Shown here piece after piece: positions 1 to 6,781 of a stretch of 14,273 nucleotides of DNA. A model generated the notes under the pieces. That model had not been told where the DNA came from and did not search any database. It worked only from the letters and a program-made list of their open reading frames with translations. The position numbers were made by a program, and so were the translations under genes. This DNA is from Deltaproteobacteria bacterium (GTDB taxonomy: Bacteria; Desulfobacterota; Desulfobacteria; Desulfobacterales; JAFDCJ01). The stretch covers positions 1-14,273 of the forward strand of contig JAFDDW010000008.1 of the NCBI GenBank assembly GCA_019310665.1, given 5' to 3'. The first letter of the stretch is position 1, and each line of letters starts with the position of its first letter.

Positions 1-56
1 CCAACCTCTGAACCCAACCTTACATTTCCTATACATACTTAACTTAAAATATTACA

Positions 57-85
57 TTGACATTTACATTTTGATCGATTATATT
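57..85 (+). promoter_or_regulatory. sigma-70-type promoter for lexA cassette
   Basis: A consensus -35 box TTGACA (57-62) is followed by a 17-base spacer and a -10 box TATATT (80-85), one mismatch from TATAAT. It lies about 100 bases upstream of the lexA start and is the best promoter in the region. Three tandem hexamers, TACATT GACATT TACATT (53-70), overlap the -35 box and could be an operator. I found no clear LexA box of a published type, so autoregulation by LexA is assumed from the family and not seen. A GTTCAGG at 102-108 resembles half of the myxobacterial LexA box, but the other half does not match. Confidence 0.6.
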
Positions 86-185
86 AGCCCCAGAGTAAAT
101 AGTTCAGGAATTTAAGATCGGATTGCTGCATTTTTGTTAAATCCAAAATCTGCATTCCGAAATCCCAAATCGACGAGGGTTTTCT

Positions 186-821
186 ATGCAACCAGTACCC
201 CTAACCGAAAAGCAACAGCATGTTTTAGATTATCTGCAGCACGAAATCGCGAGCAGCGGACAGGCGCCCAGCCTGCGCCAGGCGGCTACGGATATCGGGG
301 TAAGTCACGCCGCCATCGCCCAGATTCTCAAAGCGCTGGAAGAAAAAGGTTACCTGAAACGGGAGGGGCGCTACAGTCGTACGGTCTATCTTTTAAACCG
401 CGCCCGCGAGACGTCGGCGGCGCAACGCTGGCAGGAGGTCCCCATCATCGGCCGTGTCATGGCCGGTCTGCCGATGTACGCCCAGACCGAATGGGACGGC
501 AGCACGGTGCTGGATGCCGCCGTCTTTCGTGGTCAAAACCTCTTTGCGTTGCGTGTGAAAGGCGATTCGATGAAGGATGCCGGAATTCTGAATGGCGATT
601 TGGCGATCTGCGAACCCCGTCAGTACGCCCAGAACGGTGAAATTGTGGTGGCACTCATCGACAACGAGGAAGCCACCGTCAAGCGTTTCTTCCTGCGCAA
701 AAAATATGTCGAGCTGCGCCCGGCCAATGCCAAATACAAACCCCTGCGCTACGGTTTCAGCGACGTCCTGATCCAGGGCAAAGTCATCGGCATCCAGCGC
801 GGCCCGGAAGGGATTAAGTAA
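186..821 (+). CDS. lexA: LexA-family SOS repressor (self-cleaving)
   Basis: This is a 211-residue transcriptional repressor of the SOS response. Residues 1-70 form a winged helix-turn-helix (SLRQAATDIGVS with the following recognition helix around 40-54). A linker leads to an S24-type peptidase domain. The Ala93-Gly94 cleavage site lies in GRVMAGLP, the nucleophile is Ser128 in GDSM, and the general base is Lys166 in EEATVKRF. The order and spacing match E. coli LexA (Ala84-Gly85, Ser119, Lys156), and the length is normal. The ATG at 186 has a GAGGG ribosome site at 175-179, six bases upstream. The recognition helix differs from that of E. coli LexA, so the operator is probably different. It heads a co-directional row with DUF72, imuB and dnaE2, as in lexA-linked mutagenesis cassettes. 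It may be a second, cassette-specific LexA and not the only one in the genome; one window cannot decide. Confidence 0.93.
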   Translation: MQPVPLTEKQQHVLDYLQHEIASSGQAPSLRQAATDIGVSHAAIAQILKALEEKGYLKREGRYSRTVYLLNRARETSAAQRWQEVPIIGRVMAGLPMYAQTEWDGSTVLDAAVFRGQNLFALRVKGDSMKDAGILNGDLAICEPRQYAQNGEIVVALIDNEEATVKRFFLRKKYVELRPANAKYKPLRYGFSDVLIQGKVIGIQRGPEGIK

Positions 822-857
822 CGGAATAATCATCCACAAAGGTTTTGAAAGATTTGA

Positions 858-1703
858 ATGTACGGTGAGATCCAAAAAAATAGTTGCCACCTTCGGGTCG
901 GCACGAGCGGCTATTCGTATGCCGAGTGGACCGACGCCGGGTTTTATCCGCCGGCAACAAAATCGGGCGCCATGCTGCCCCTTTACGCCCAACATTTTCC
1001 GATCACCGAGCTGAACTTCACCTGGTATCAGATGCCCAAAGTGCATATGCTTGAACGCATGCACCGGCAGGCACCGGCCGGTTTTCGTTTTGCCGCCAAA
1101 CTGACTCGCACCTTAACCCACGAAATCGACCCCGATCAATGGCGCGGGCAGGCGACCCAGTACCGTGACGGCATTGCTCCGCTTTTACAGGCCCGCAAGC
1201 TGGCGGCCGTTTTACTGCAATTTCCACCGTCATTTGTGCGTGCCCCCCAAAGCCGCCACTACCTGGCCGCCCTTTTGGACGAGCTGAACGGTCTGCCTCT
1301 GGCCGTCGAATTTCGCCATGCCTCCTGGGCGACGGACCGGGTCTTTGCCGAGCTCGAGCGCCGCCGTACCACCCTGGTGACGGTGGATGAACCGGAATTG
1401 CCGGGATTGTTTCCCAGGCTGGATGTCGTCACCAATCCGGACCTTTTTTATATCCGCTTCCACGGCCGCAATGCCAAAGGCTGGCGTTCAGGCAACATGC
1501 AAAAGCAATTCGACTATGACTACGGGGAGGACGAATTGCGCCACTGGACGGATGACCGCATCGCAAAGATGGTCCGGCACGCAAACAACGGGGTTATTTT
1601 CTTTAACAATCACGTCCGCGCCCAGGCGCCCAGAAATGCCGTAAAGCTTATTAACTTGCTGAGAGAAAGAGGGCTCTTGGAAATACCTGAAAAGGAAAGA
1701 TGA
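858..1703 (+). CDS. DUF72 (YecE-family) TIM-barrel protein
   Basis: This 281-residue protein belongs to the DUF72/YecE family, which has a TIM-barrel fold and no established biochemical function. Family motifs appear in order: GTSGYSYAEW near the N-terminus, a FYP motif, YAQHFPITELNFTWY, FRFAAKLTR, LLQFPPSF, VEFRHASW, YIRFHGRN and a C-terminal FFNNHVRAQAPRNA. The length is typical and the protein appears complete. The start is 36 bases after the lexA stop, so it is probably co-transcribed with lexA. The ribosome site is weak (GAAAGA at 847-852). Its position where imuA would be expected suggests, by inference only, a role or co-regulation with the DNA-damage response. There is no signal peptide, so it is expected to be cytoplasmic. 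Confidence 0.9.
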   Translation: MYGEIQKNSCHLRVGTSGYSYAEWTDAGFYPPATKSGAMLPLYAQHFPITELNFTWYQMPKVHMLERMHRQAPAGFRFAAKLTRTLTHEIDPDQWRGQATQYRDGIAPLLQARKLAAVLLQFPPSFVRAPQSRHYLAALLDELNGLPLAVEFRHASWATDRVFAELERRRTTLVTVDEPELPGLFPRLDVVTNPDLFYIRFHGRNAKGWRSGNMQKQFDYDYGEDELRHWTDDRIAKMVRHANNGVIFFNNHVRAQAPRNAVKLINLLRERGLLEIPEKER

Positions 1704-1806
1704 ATGGATTCTATTTTAATTTTCACGGTTTCATCCGGAAACCGTGAAAAAATCCTGTTCATCCTGTTGATCCTGTCAGACAAAAAAAATTGAAAAGAAT
1801 CCATTC
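1702..1806. repeat. nested inverted repeat with central hairpin
   Basis: The outer arms GAATGGATTCT (1702-1712) and AGAATCCATTC (1796-1806) are perfect 11-base inverted repeats. Inside lies a second perfect 12-base dyad, TTTTCACGGTTT (1720-1731) and AAACCGTGAAAA (1739-1750), with a 7-base loop. The unit fills the spacer between the DUF72 stop and the imuB start. No run of T follows the inner stem, so it is not a textbook Rho-independent terminator. It could be an RNA structure, a protein-binding dyad (GGTTTC-N5-GAAACC) or a small repetitive element. Confidence 0.7.
1752..1778 (+). repeat. tandem 9-base ATCCTGTT repeat, three copies
   Basis: Three consecutive 9-base units, ATCCTGTTC, ATCCTGTTG and ATCCTGTCA, run without gaps inside the larger inverted repeat and are followed by a poly-A run. 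They are non-coding, and their function is unknown. Confidence 0.75.
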
Positions 1807-1817
1807 CTTTTTATTAA
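1790..1817 (+). promoter_or_regulatory. weak candidate promoter for imuB
   Basis: A TTGAAA (1790-1795) and a TATTAA (1812-1817) are separated by 16 bases, and the imuB start is 30 bases further on. The match is modest and the region is AT-rich, so chance is possible. It would give imuB a promoter independent of lexA. Confidence 0.28.
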
Positions 1818-1846
1818 ACTTGACTTTATGACTCAGAGAATTGTCC

Positions 1847-3019
1847 ATGGATCGCTCAATTATTCATTTGAATATCGCCGACTTTGCTGTGGCGGTAGAG
1901 CGGGCGGTGGATTGCCGGCTCAAGGACCGGCCGGTGATTATCGCACCCGAAGGTGCGGCCCGGGCGGCTGTTTACGATATGAGCGAAGAGGCCTATCGCA
2001 ACGGTATCCGCAAAGGCATGGCCCTGCGCCGGGCCGCGCGCCTGTGCCCGGGCGCCAGGATCCTGGCGCCCCATCCCGACCGCTACGAACAGGCCATGCG
2101 CTCTCTGCTCAAGCAGACCCTGCCGTATTCACCCCTTATCGAAACCGGAGAGGCCGACGGGCATTTGTTTATGGATGTTTCCGGCACCGCCCGCCTTTTC
2201 GGTCTCCCCATGGATGTCGCCTGGCGGCTGCGGCGGCAGGTCAAAAAAGAGCTGGACCTGGATCCGATCTGGTCGGTGGCCCCCAACAAACTGGTGGCCA
2301 AAGTGGCCACACGCCTGGTCAAACCTGACGGGGAGTACATTGTCGGCGCCGGCGAAGAAGAATCGCTTCTGGCACCGTTGCCGATCAACCTGGTGCCCGG
2401 CATTGAGCGTGACGATCTGCTCAGACTGCGGGAATTTAACCTCACCCGGGTGGCCCAATTCACCGCCCTGAGCCTGGAACAGCTGCAGATCCCCTTCGGC
2501 GCCCGCGCTTTATTTCTGTACCAAACCGCCCGCGGCATCGACTCCTCCCCTGTTTTACCGGTGGGACAAAAGCCGCCCAAAGTAATTGCCGATCACGAGT
2601 TCGGCAACGACACCAACGACAGGGCCTCCCTGGAAAGTGTCCTCTACCGCCTGGTGGAGCAGATCGGCGACAGGCTGCGCCGGCGCCGGCGGGCCGCCCG
2701 TCGGGTGGCTGTCATCCTCGACTATTCCGACGGCATGCGCAGCATTCGTCAACTGGCCGCCCGCCCGGCCACCGCCAACGATTTTACCCTTTTCCAGCTG
2801 GCCCGACGCACCCTGCAGCTGGCCTGGATCCGGCGGGTGCGCATCCGGCATGTACGCCTGATCTGTGACCGCCTGATCTTCCCGCCGGCCCAGCTGGAGC
2901 TGTTTGCCGATGAACAAGAGCAAACCCAAAAACGCGACCATCTGATCGTCGCCATCGACAGCATCCGCAACCGCTTCGGCAGCGAGGCACTGCAGGTAGG
3001 CCGGACGCTGGCAGCCTAA
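1847..3019 (+). CDS. imuB: ImuB-like, catalytically inactive Y-family polymerase
   Basis: This 390-residue protein has Y-family (DinB/UmuC) architecture. The palm/fingers region is residues 1-160 with SVAPNKLVAKVATRLVKPDG, a thumb helix-hairpin-helix follows (LVPGIERDDLLRLREF), and then a little-finger domain. The catalytic acidic residues are missing. The DinB motif HVDMD reads HLNIA (first Asp replaced by Asn9), and the second motif SxDE reads ADGH (103-106). It therefore should not polymerise DNA, which is the defining property of ImuB. Residues 349-353 (QLELF, bases 2891-2905) match the beta-clamp-binding consensus. At 390 residues it is shorter than many ImuB proteins, which carry a longer C-terminus. 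I chose ATG 1847 because GAGA at 1836-1839 is well spaced to it; a TTG at 1841 would add two residues. Its expected role is to bridge the clamp and DnaE2. Annotation pipelines may call it DinB. Confidence 0.85.
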   Translation: MDRSIIHLNIADFAVAVERAVDCRLKDRPVIIAPEGAARAAVYDMSEEAYRNGIRKGMALRRAARLCPGARILAPHPDRYEQAMRSLLKQTLPYSPLIETGEADGHLFMDVSGTARLFGLPMDVAWRLRRQVKKELDLDPIWSVAPNKLVAKVATRLVKPDGEYIVGAGEEESLLAPLPINLVPGIERDDLLRLREFNLTRVAQFTALSLEQLQIPFGARALFLYQTARGIDSSPVLPVGQKPPKVIADHEFGNDTNDRASLESVLYRLVEQIGDRLRRRRRAARRVAVILDYSDGMRSIRQLAARPATANDFTLFQLARRTLQLAWIRRVRIRHVRLICDRLIFPPAQLELFADEQEQTQKRDHLIVAIDSIRNRFGSEALQVGRTLAA

Positions 3020-3023
3020 CGAG

Positions 3024-3087
3024 CCTGGTTCGCCGGTTGGCCCGTTGCCGGTTTGCCCGTTAGCCGGTTGGCCGGTTTGGTCGGTTA
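3024..3087 (+). repeat. GCCGGTT short-repeat array, left of inserted gene
   Basis: Four CCGGTT cores start at 3033, 3048, 3064 and 3072, plus a TCGGTT at 3081, mostly within GCCGGTTgg or GCCGGTTtg contexts. The array begins five bases after the imuB stop and ends in GGTTAA. A matching array lies on the other side of the four-helix-bundle gene. Confidence 0.8.
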
Positions 3088-3141
3088 ATAAAGTAAACGG
3101 TGAACAAAACATTAACAGAATGCTGAATGGAGGGAATCACA

Positions 3142-3504
3142 ATGAAAATCACTCGGTTTGAAGATCTGGAATGCTGGCAAGAGGCAAGAGTGTTAACAAA
3201 AAACGTTTATGCTTATACAAAACGTTCCGCTTTCTCAAAGGATTATAGACTATCGGGGCAAATTACTGGCGCCGCCATCTCTATAATGAACAACATTTGT
3301 GAAGGATTTGATTCGAGATCAAACAAAGAATTCATCCGATTTTTAACATATTCAAGACGATCTTGTTCTGAAGTGCAAAACTGTTTGTACGTCGCCTTAG
3401 ATCAAAACTACATTTCAGAAAATGAATTCCAAAATACCTATGACCACTGTGCAAAAGTTCGCAAAATAATTGATGGCTTAATCCGATATTTAAAAAAACA
3501 CTAA
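3142..3504 (+). CDS. four-helix-bundle protein (23S rRNA intervening-sequence family)
   Basis: This 120-residue protein has the hallmarks of the four-helix-bundle family named after ORFs in 23S rRNA intervening sequences (TIGR02436-like). They are FEDLECWQEAR at the N-terminus, a middle QITGAAISIMNNICEGF, and RFLTYSRRSCSEVQNCLYVA before a last helix ending in LIRYLKKH. The start is ATG 3142, with a strong GGAGGG ribosome site at 3129-3134. An ATG at 3127 overlaps that site and is unlikely. The gene is much richer in A and T than imuB and dnaE2, and GCCGGTT arrays lie on both sides, so it looks acquired. The family is small and oligomeric and its cellular role is unsettled; relatives serve as accessory (bAvd) proteins in diversity-generating retroelements. 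No reverse transcriptase is seen here. A role in mutagenesis is not supported by the sequence. Confidence 0.9.
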   Translation: MKITRFEDLECWQEARVLTKNVYAYTKRSAFSKDYRLSGQITGAAISIMNNICEGFDSRSNKEFIRFLTYSRRSCSEVQNCLYVALDQNYISENEFQNTYDHCAKVRKIIDGLIRYLKKH

Positions 3505-3505
3505 T

Positions 3506-3545
3506 TCGGTTAGCCGGTTTGGCCGGTTGGGCCGGTTAGCCGGTT
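3506..3545 (+). repeat. GCCGGTT short-repeat array, right of inserted gene
   Basis: A TCGGTT at 3506 is followed by CCGGTT cores at 3514, 3523, 3532 and 3540, a period of about nine bases. The array starts one base after the stop codon of the four-helix-bundle gene. It has the same orientation and unit as the left array and likewise ends in GGTTAA. Confidence 0.8.
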
Positions 3546-3570
3546 AAGACAAGGTCTATTCCACTTAAAC

Positions 3571-3605
3571 GGGCTCAACGGGCTCAACAGGCCAACGGGC
3601 TCAAC
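3571..3605 (+). repeat. GGGCTCAAC repeats immediately upstream of dnaE2
   Basis: GGGCTCAAC occurs at 3571-3579, 3580-3588 and 3597-3605, with a degenerate AGGCCAAC copy between the second and third. The last copy ends eight bases before the dnaE2 ATG and occupies the place where a ribosome site would be expected. Confidence 0.8.
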
Positions 3606-3613
3606 CTATTATT

Positions 3614-6600
3614 ATGATCCCATTGACCGTTCGATCCAGTTACTCCCTCATGTGGGGCACGGCCTCCGTCAAGCAGGTTTGCCGTCACGCCAAACGGTTG
3701 GGCTATAAACGCCTGGCGCTGACCGATACCGACAATCTCTATGGATTGTGGCCCTTTTTGGCAACCTGCAAACGTGAAGGCTTAAGCCCCATTGTGGGGG
3801 CCGAAATCACCCAACCCGGCGGACGGAAGCGGGCCGTGTGTCTGGTGGAAGATGATATCGGCTACCGCAACCTCTGCCGGCTGCTCACCTGTCGCCACAT
3901 GAACGCGGATTTCGACCTGGAAACGGTCCTGCCGGATTACGCCGCCGGCCTGGTGGTGCTGACCCAAAACCCCGATCTGCTGCGCACCTGGCACTCGGCA
4001 GAAGTGACGGTAGCCGCTGCCATGCCGCGCAACCCCTTGCCCCCCACCCATCAACTGCGCCGCACCGCCCAACACCTGGGAGTCTCCCTGGCGGCCACAC
4101 CGGGAAGTTTCTTTTTGCACCCGCAAGACAGGACCATCCACCGGCTGCTGCGGGCCATTGACCGCAACACCTCGCTGTCGCGCCTGGCGGCCGACGATGT
4201 CGCTCCGCAGGATGCCTGGCTGGCCGCACCTGAAGAATACAGCCGCCGGTTTGCCATCTGTCCGCAGGCCATCCGGGCCACCCACGAAATTGCCGAACGT
4301 CTGGTGTTCAACGGCCCCCAATTCGGCATTGTCATGCCGCCGCTGTTGAACCGCAACGGTGACGATCCGAACCGTCGCCTGCGCACGGCCGCCTACGCCG
4401 GTGCCCGCCAGCGTTACGGAGAGGAGCTTTCCGAAGGGGTGGTCGAACGGCTTGAGCATGAACTGCTGAGCATTGCGGACATGGGATTTTCGGCCTATTT
4501 TTTAATTGTCCAGGATATCATCCGGCACAGTCCGCGCACCTGCGGTCGCGGTTCGGGCGCCGCATCCCTGGTGGCCTATTGCCTGGGAATCACCAACGTC
4601 TGCCCCCTCAAACACAACCTGTATTTCGAACGCTTTTTAAACCCCGGCCGCACCGATCCGCCTGATATCGATGTCGATTTTGCCTGGGACGAACGCGACG
4701 ACGTGCTTAACAAGGTGCTGGAGCGGCACAGCGGCCATGCCGCCATGGTGTCCAATCATGTGCTGTTTCAGCCGCGCATGGCCATCCGGGAAGTGGCCAA
4801 AGTATACGGGTTGACCGACGCCGAGATCGGGCGGGTATCCAAGCGCCTGCCGCGATTCTGGCGCGCCAAAGAATCCGGGCCCGAATTGCTGACCGGACTC
4901 AAGCAGCGCCCGGAATCAAGGACCCTGGAATTTCCACACCCCTGGCCGGAGATCCTGGCCCTGGCCCAGCGAATTATCGGCACCCCCCGCTACCTGTCCG
5001 TACACCCCGGCGGGGTGGTCATCACCCCCCGTCCCATCGACGAGTATGTACCGCTGGAACGCGCACCCAAAGGGGTGCCGATTATCCAGTGGGAAAAGGA
5101 CGCCACCGAGGACGCCGGCCTGGTTAAAATCGACCTGCTGGGAAACCGCAGTCTGGGCGTCATCCGCGATGCGCTGGGCAACCTGCGCGCCAATGCGGTG
5201 GCATTTGACGAATCCCGCTGGGAGCCGGAAGACGATCTTGCGACCCAGCAGGCCCTGGCCCAGGGACGTACCATGGGGTGCTTTTACATCGAAAGCCCGG
5301 CCATGCGGCTTTTGCAGCAGAAATCAAAGGTGGGCGATTTTGAGCACCTGGTGATCCACAGCAGCATTATCCGGCCGGCCGCCAACGAGTTCATCCGCGA
5401 ATACATCCGCCGGCTGCACGGCGGTCAATGGGACCCCATTCACCCCCTTTTGGGCGAAGTACTCGATGAAACCTTCGGCATCATGGTCTATCAGGAAGAT
5501 GTGTCCCGGACCGCCGTTATCCTGGCCGGCTTTTCCCATGCCGAAGCCGACGCTCTGCGCAAGGTCATGTCCAAAAAAGACCGCCGGCATCAACTGCGGG
5601 ATTTTCGCAAACGTTTTTTCGCCGGAGCCAAATCCCGGGGGGTGTCCCAAGATCAGGTGACCGCCATCTGGGAGATGATGATGAGCTTTAGCGGTTATTC
5701 CTTTTGCAAACCCCACAGCGCCTCCTATGCCCGGGTCTCTTTCCAGGCCGCCTATCTCAGGGTGCACCATCCGGCCGAATTCATGGCGGCCGTGATCAGC
5801 AACCAGGGCGGCTTTTACGGCACCTTTGCCTATGTCTCCGAGGCCCGCCGCCTGGGGCTTACCATTTTACCGCCCGACATCAACACCAGTGAGGTTCACT
5901 GGACCGGCCGGGACGATGTCATCCGGGTGGGACTGCTGTCAACTAAGGGCCTGTCCGCTGAGGTCCAGGCCCGCATTGTTGCCGAGCGCCGGCGTCAGCC
6001 TTACCGCAGTGCGGGGGATTTCCTCCAACGCGTACAGCCCGCTGAAGATGAGACCCGGGCGCTGATCCATAGCGGGGCCCTGGATGAACTGAACCCCGGC
6101 GGCAACCGCGCGGCCCTGATGTGGGAATTGGCCTGCTGGCTGAAGACCCGATCAAGAAAGCTGATCCCCCGCACCCGGAGCCTTTTCGGCAGTTCAAGCG
6201 ATGCCCAGGCCCGCAAACTCCCGCCCCTGCCGCCGGAAGATGAACGGGAACGGCTGCGGCGTGAATTTTCCGTCCTGGGTTTTTTATGCGACCGGCACCC
6301 CATGGAACTGTATGACGACATCCTGCAAAAATTGAAAACGGTCAAAGCCGTCGATCTGCCGCACCATTTGGGCCGTCGCGTACGCCTGGCCGGCTGGCTG
6401 ATCACCGGCAAGGTGGTTACCACCAAGCACGGGGATCCCATGGAATTTTTAACCTTCGAAGATGAAACCGGTATTGTGGAAACCACCTTTTTTCCCGCCA
6501 CCTACCACCGCTTCTGCCACATGATCGACCGCCAGCGGCCCTATCTGCTTAGCGGCAAGGTGGAAGAGGATTGGGGGGCAATCACCCTGACGGTGGACAG

Positions 6601-6622
6601 GGTTGTGACAATTCAGTGTTAA
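3614..6622 (+). CDS. dnaE2: error-prone DNA polymerase III alpha subunit, DnaE2/ImuC type
   Basis: This 1002-residue C-family polymerase should be the active lesion-bypass enzyme of the cassette. An N-terminal PHP domain comes first (1-200), then the palm with GRGSGAASLVAYCLGIT, the aspartate cluster PDIDVDF (350-356) and a third catalytic Asp507 in VKIDLLG. Next are the fingers (SFSGYSFCKPHSASYA), a helix-hairpin-helix around FLQRVQPAEDETRALIHSGALDEL's N-terminal half, and a C-terminal OB fold (about 923-1002, FEDETGIVETTFFP). The PHP metal site is degenerate: the usual HxH reads TVR and TDH reads TDT, so exonuclease activity is unlikely. RTRSLFG (853-859) may be a weak clamp-binding site. 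The length suits DnaE2 and is shorter than replicative DnaE. ATG 3614 is the only start after the in-frame stop at 3566, but no ribosome site precedes it. Coupling to imuB is broken by the inserted gene. Confidence 0.92.
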   Translation: MIPLTVRSSYSLMWGTASVKQVCRHAKRLGYKRLALTDTDNLYGLWPFLATCKREGLSPIVGAEITQPGGRKRAVCLVEDDIGYRNLCRLLTCRHMNADFDLETVLPDYAAGLVVLTQNPDLLRTWHSAEVTVAAAMPRNPLPPTHQLRRTAQHLGVSLAATPGSFFLHPQDRTIHRLLRAIDRNTSLSRLAADDVAPQDAWLAAPEEYSRRFAICPQAIRATHEIAERLVFNGPQFGIVMPPLLNRNGDDPNRRLRTAAYAGARQRYGEELSEGVVERLEHELLSIADMGFSAYFLIVQDIIRHSPRTCGRGSGAASLVAYCLGITNVCPLKHNLYFERFLNPGRTDPPDIDVDFAWDERDDVLNKVLERHSGHAAMVSNHVLFQPRMAIREVAKVYGLTDAEIGRVSKRLPRFWRAKESGPELLTGLKQRPESRTLEFPHPWPEILALAQRIIGTPRYLSVHPGGVVITPRPIDEYVPLERAPKGVPIIQWEKDATEDAGLVKIDLLGNRSLGVIRDALGNLRANAVAFDESRWEPEDDLATQQALAQGRTMGCFYIESPAMRLLQQKSKVGDFEHLVIHSSIIRPAANEFIREYIRRLHGGQWDPIHPLLGEVLDETFGIMVYQEDVSRTAVILAGFSHAEADALRKVMSKKDRRHQLRDFRKRFFAGAKSRGVSQDQVTAIWEMMMSFSGYSFCKPHSASYARVSFQAAYLRVHHPAEFMAAVISNQGGFYGTFAYVSEARRLGLTILPPDINTSEVHWTGRDDVIRVGLLSTKGLSAEVQARIVAERRRQPYRSAGDFLQRVQPAEDETRALIHSGALDELNPGGNRAALMWELACWLKTRSRKLIPRTRSLFGSSSDAQARKLPPLPPEDERERLRREFSVLGFLCDRHPMELYDDILQKLKTVKAVDLPHHLGRRVRLAGWLITGKVVTTKHGDPMEFLTFEDETGIVETTFFPATYHRFCHMIDRQRPYLLSGKVEEDWGAITLTVDRVVTIQC

Positions 6623-6646
6623 AATTATATTCAAAAAAAGGAGATG

Positions 6647-6781
6647 GGGACATTGTTTTGTTGTTGTTTTATTTTGTGGTAGTATATTCAACCTTCCGGG
6701 TACAGATGGTCAAGCAATGCTTTGCTTACAATGAATAAACTCCAAAATTGAACTCATAAAGCAACAACGAAACAACGTCCC
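6647..6781. mobile_element. fold-back / MITE-like element with 26-base inverted ends
   Basis: The left arm (6647-6672, starting GGGACATTGTTTTGTTGTTG) and the reverse complement of the right arm (6756-6781, starting GGGACGTTGTTTCGTTGTTG) agree at 23 of 26 positions. Two of the three differences would still pair as G-U in RNA. The interior contains a small hairpin, AAGCAA-TGCT-TTGCTT. There is no ORF inside and no target-site duplication that I can see. It may be a non-autonomous remnant of a transposable element, or an RNA hairpin ending the dnaE2 transcript. The first is favoured by arm length and the second by its position 25 bases after the stop. Confidence 0.5.

Noticed and set aside
134..640. 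A 168-codon plus-strand ORF overlapping lexA in another frame
   Set aside because: Its translation is Arg/Pro-rich without a domain, while the lexA frame has all S24 peptidase residues and a good ribosome site.
393..1064. A 223-codon ORF on the minus strand across lexA and DUF72
   Set aside because: It is antisense to two clearly recognisable proteins with catalytic motifs, and its translation has no domain. It is a shadow of GC-rich coding DNA.
858..1703. DUF72 gene as a divergent imuA
   Set aside because: It carries the full set of DUF72 motifs and no Walker-type or RecA-like motif.
1720..1750. Rho-independent terminator after DUF72
   Set aside because: The 12-base stem is good, but it is AT-rich at its ends and no T-run follows on either strand.
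3142..3504. Diversity-generating retroelement (the four-helix-bundle family includes bAvd)
   Set aside because: No reverse transcriptase and no template/variable repeat pair with adenine-biased differences could be seen in the window.
3024..3605. Possible CRISPR array from the short GCCGGTT and GGGCTCAAC repeats
   Set aside because: Units are only 6-9 bases, spacers are absent or 2-10 bases, and no cas gene is present.
3782..4459. A 225-codon minus-strand ORF within dnaE2
   Set aside because: It is a shadow ORF opposite conserved polymerase sequence, with a low-complexity Gly/Gln/Val-rich translation and no motif.
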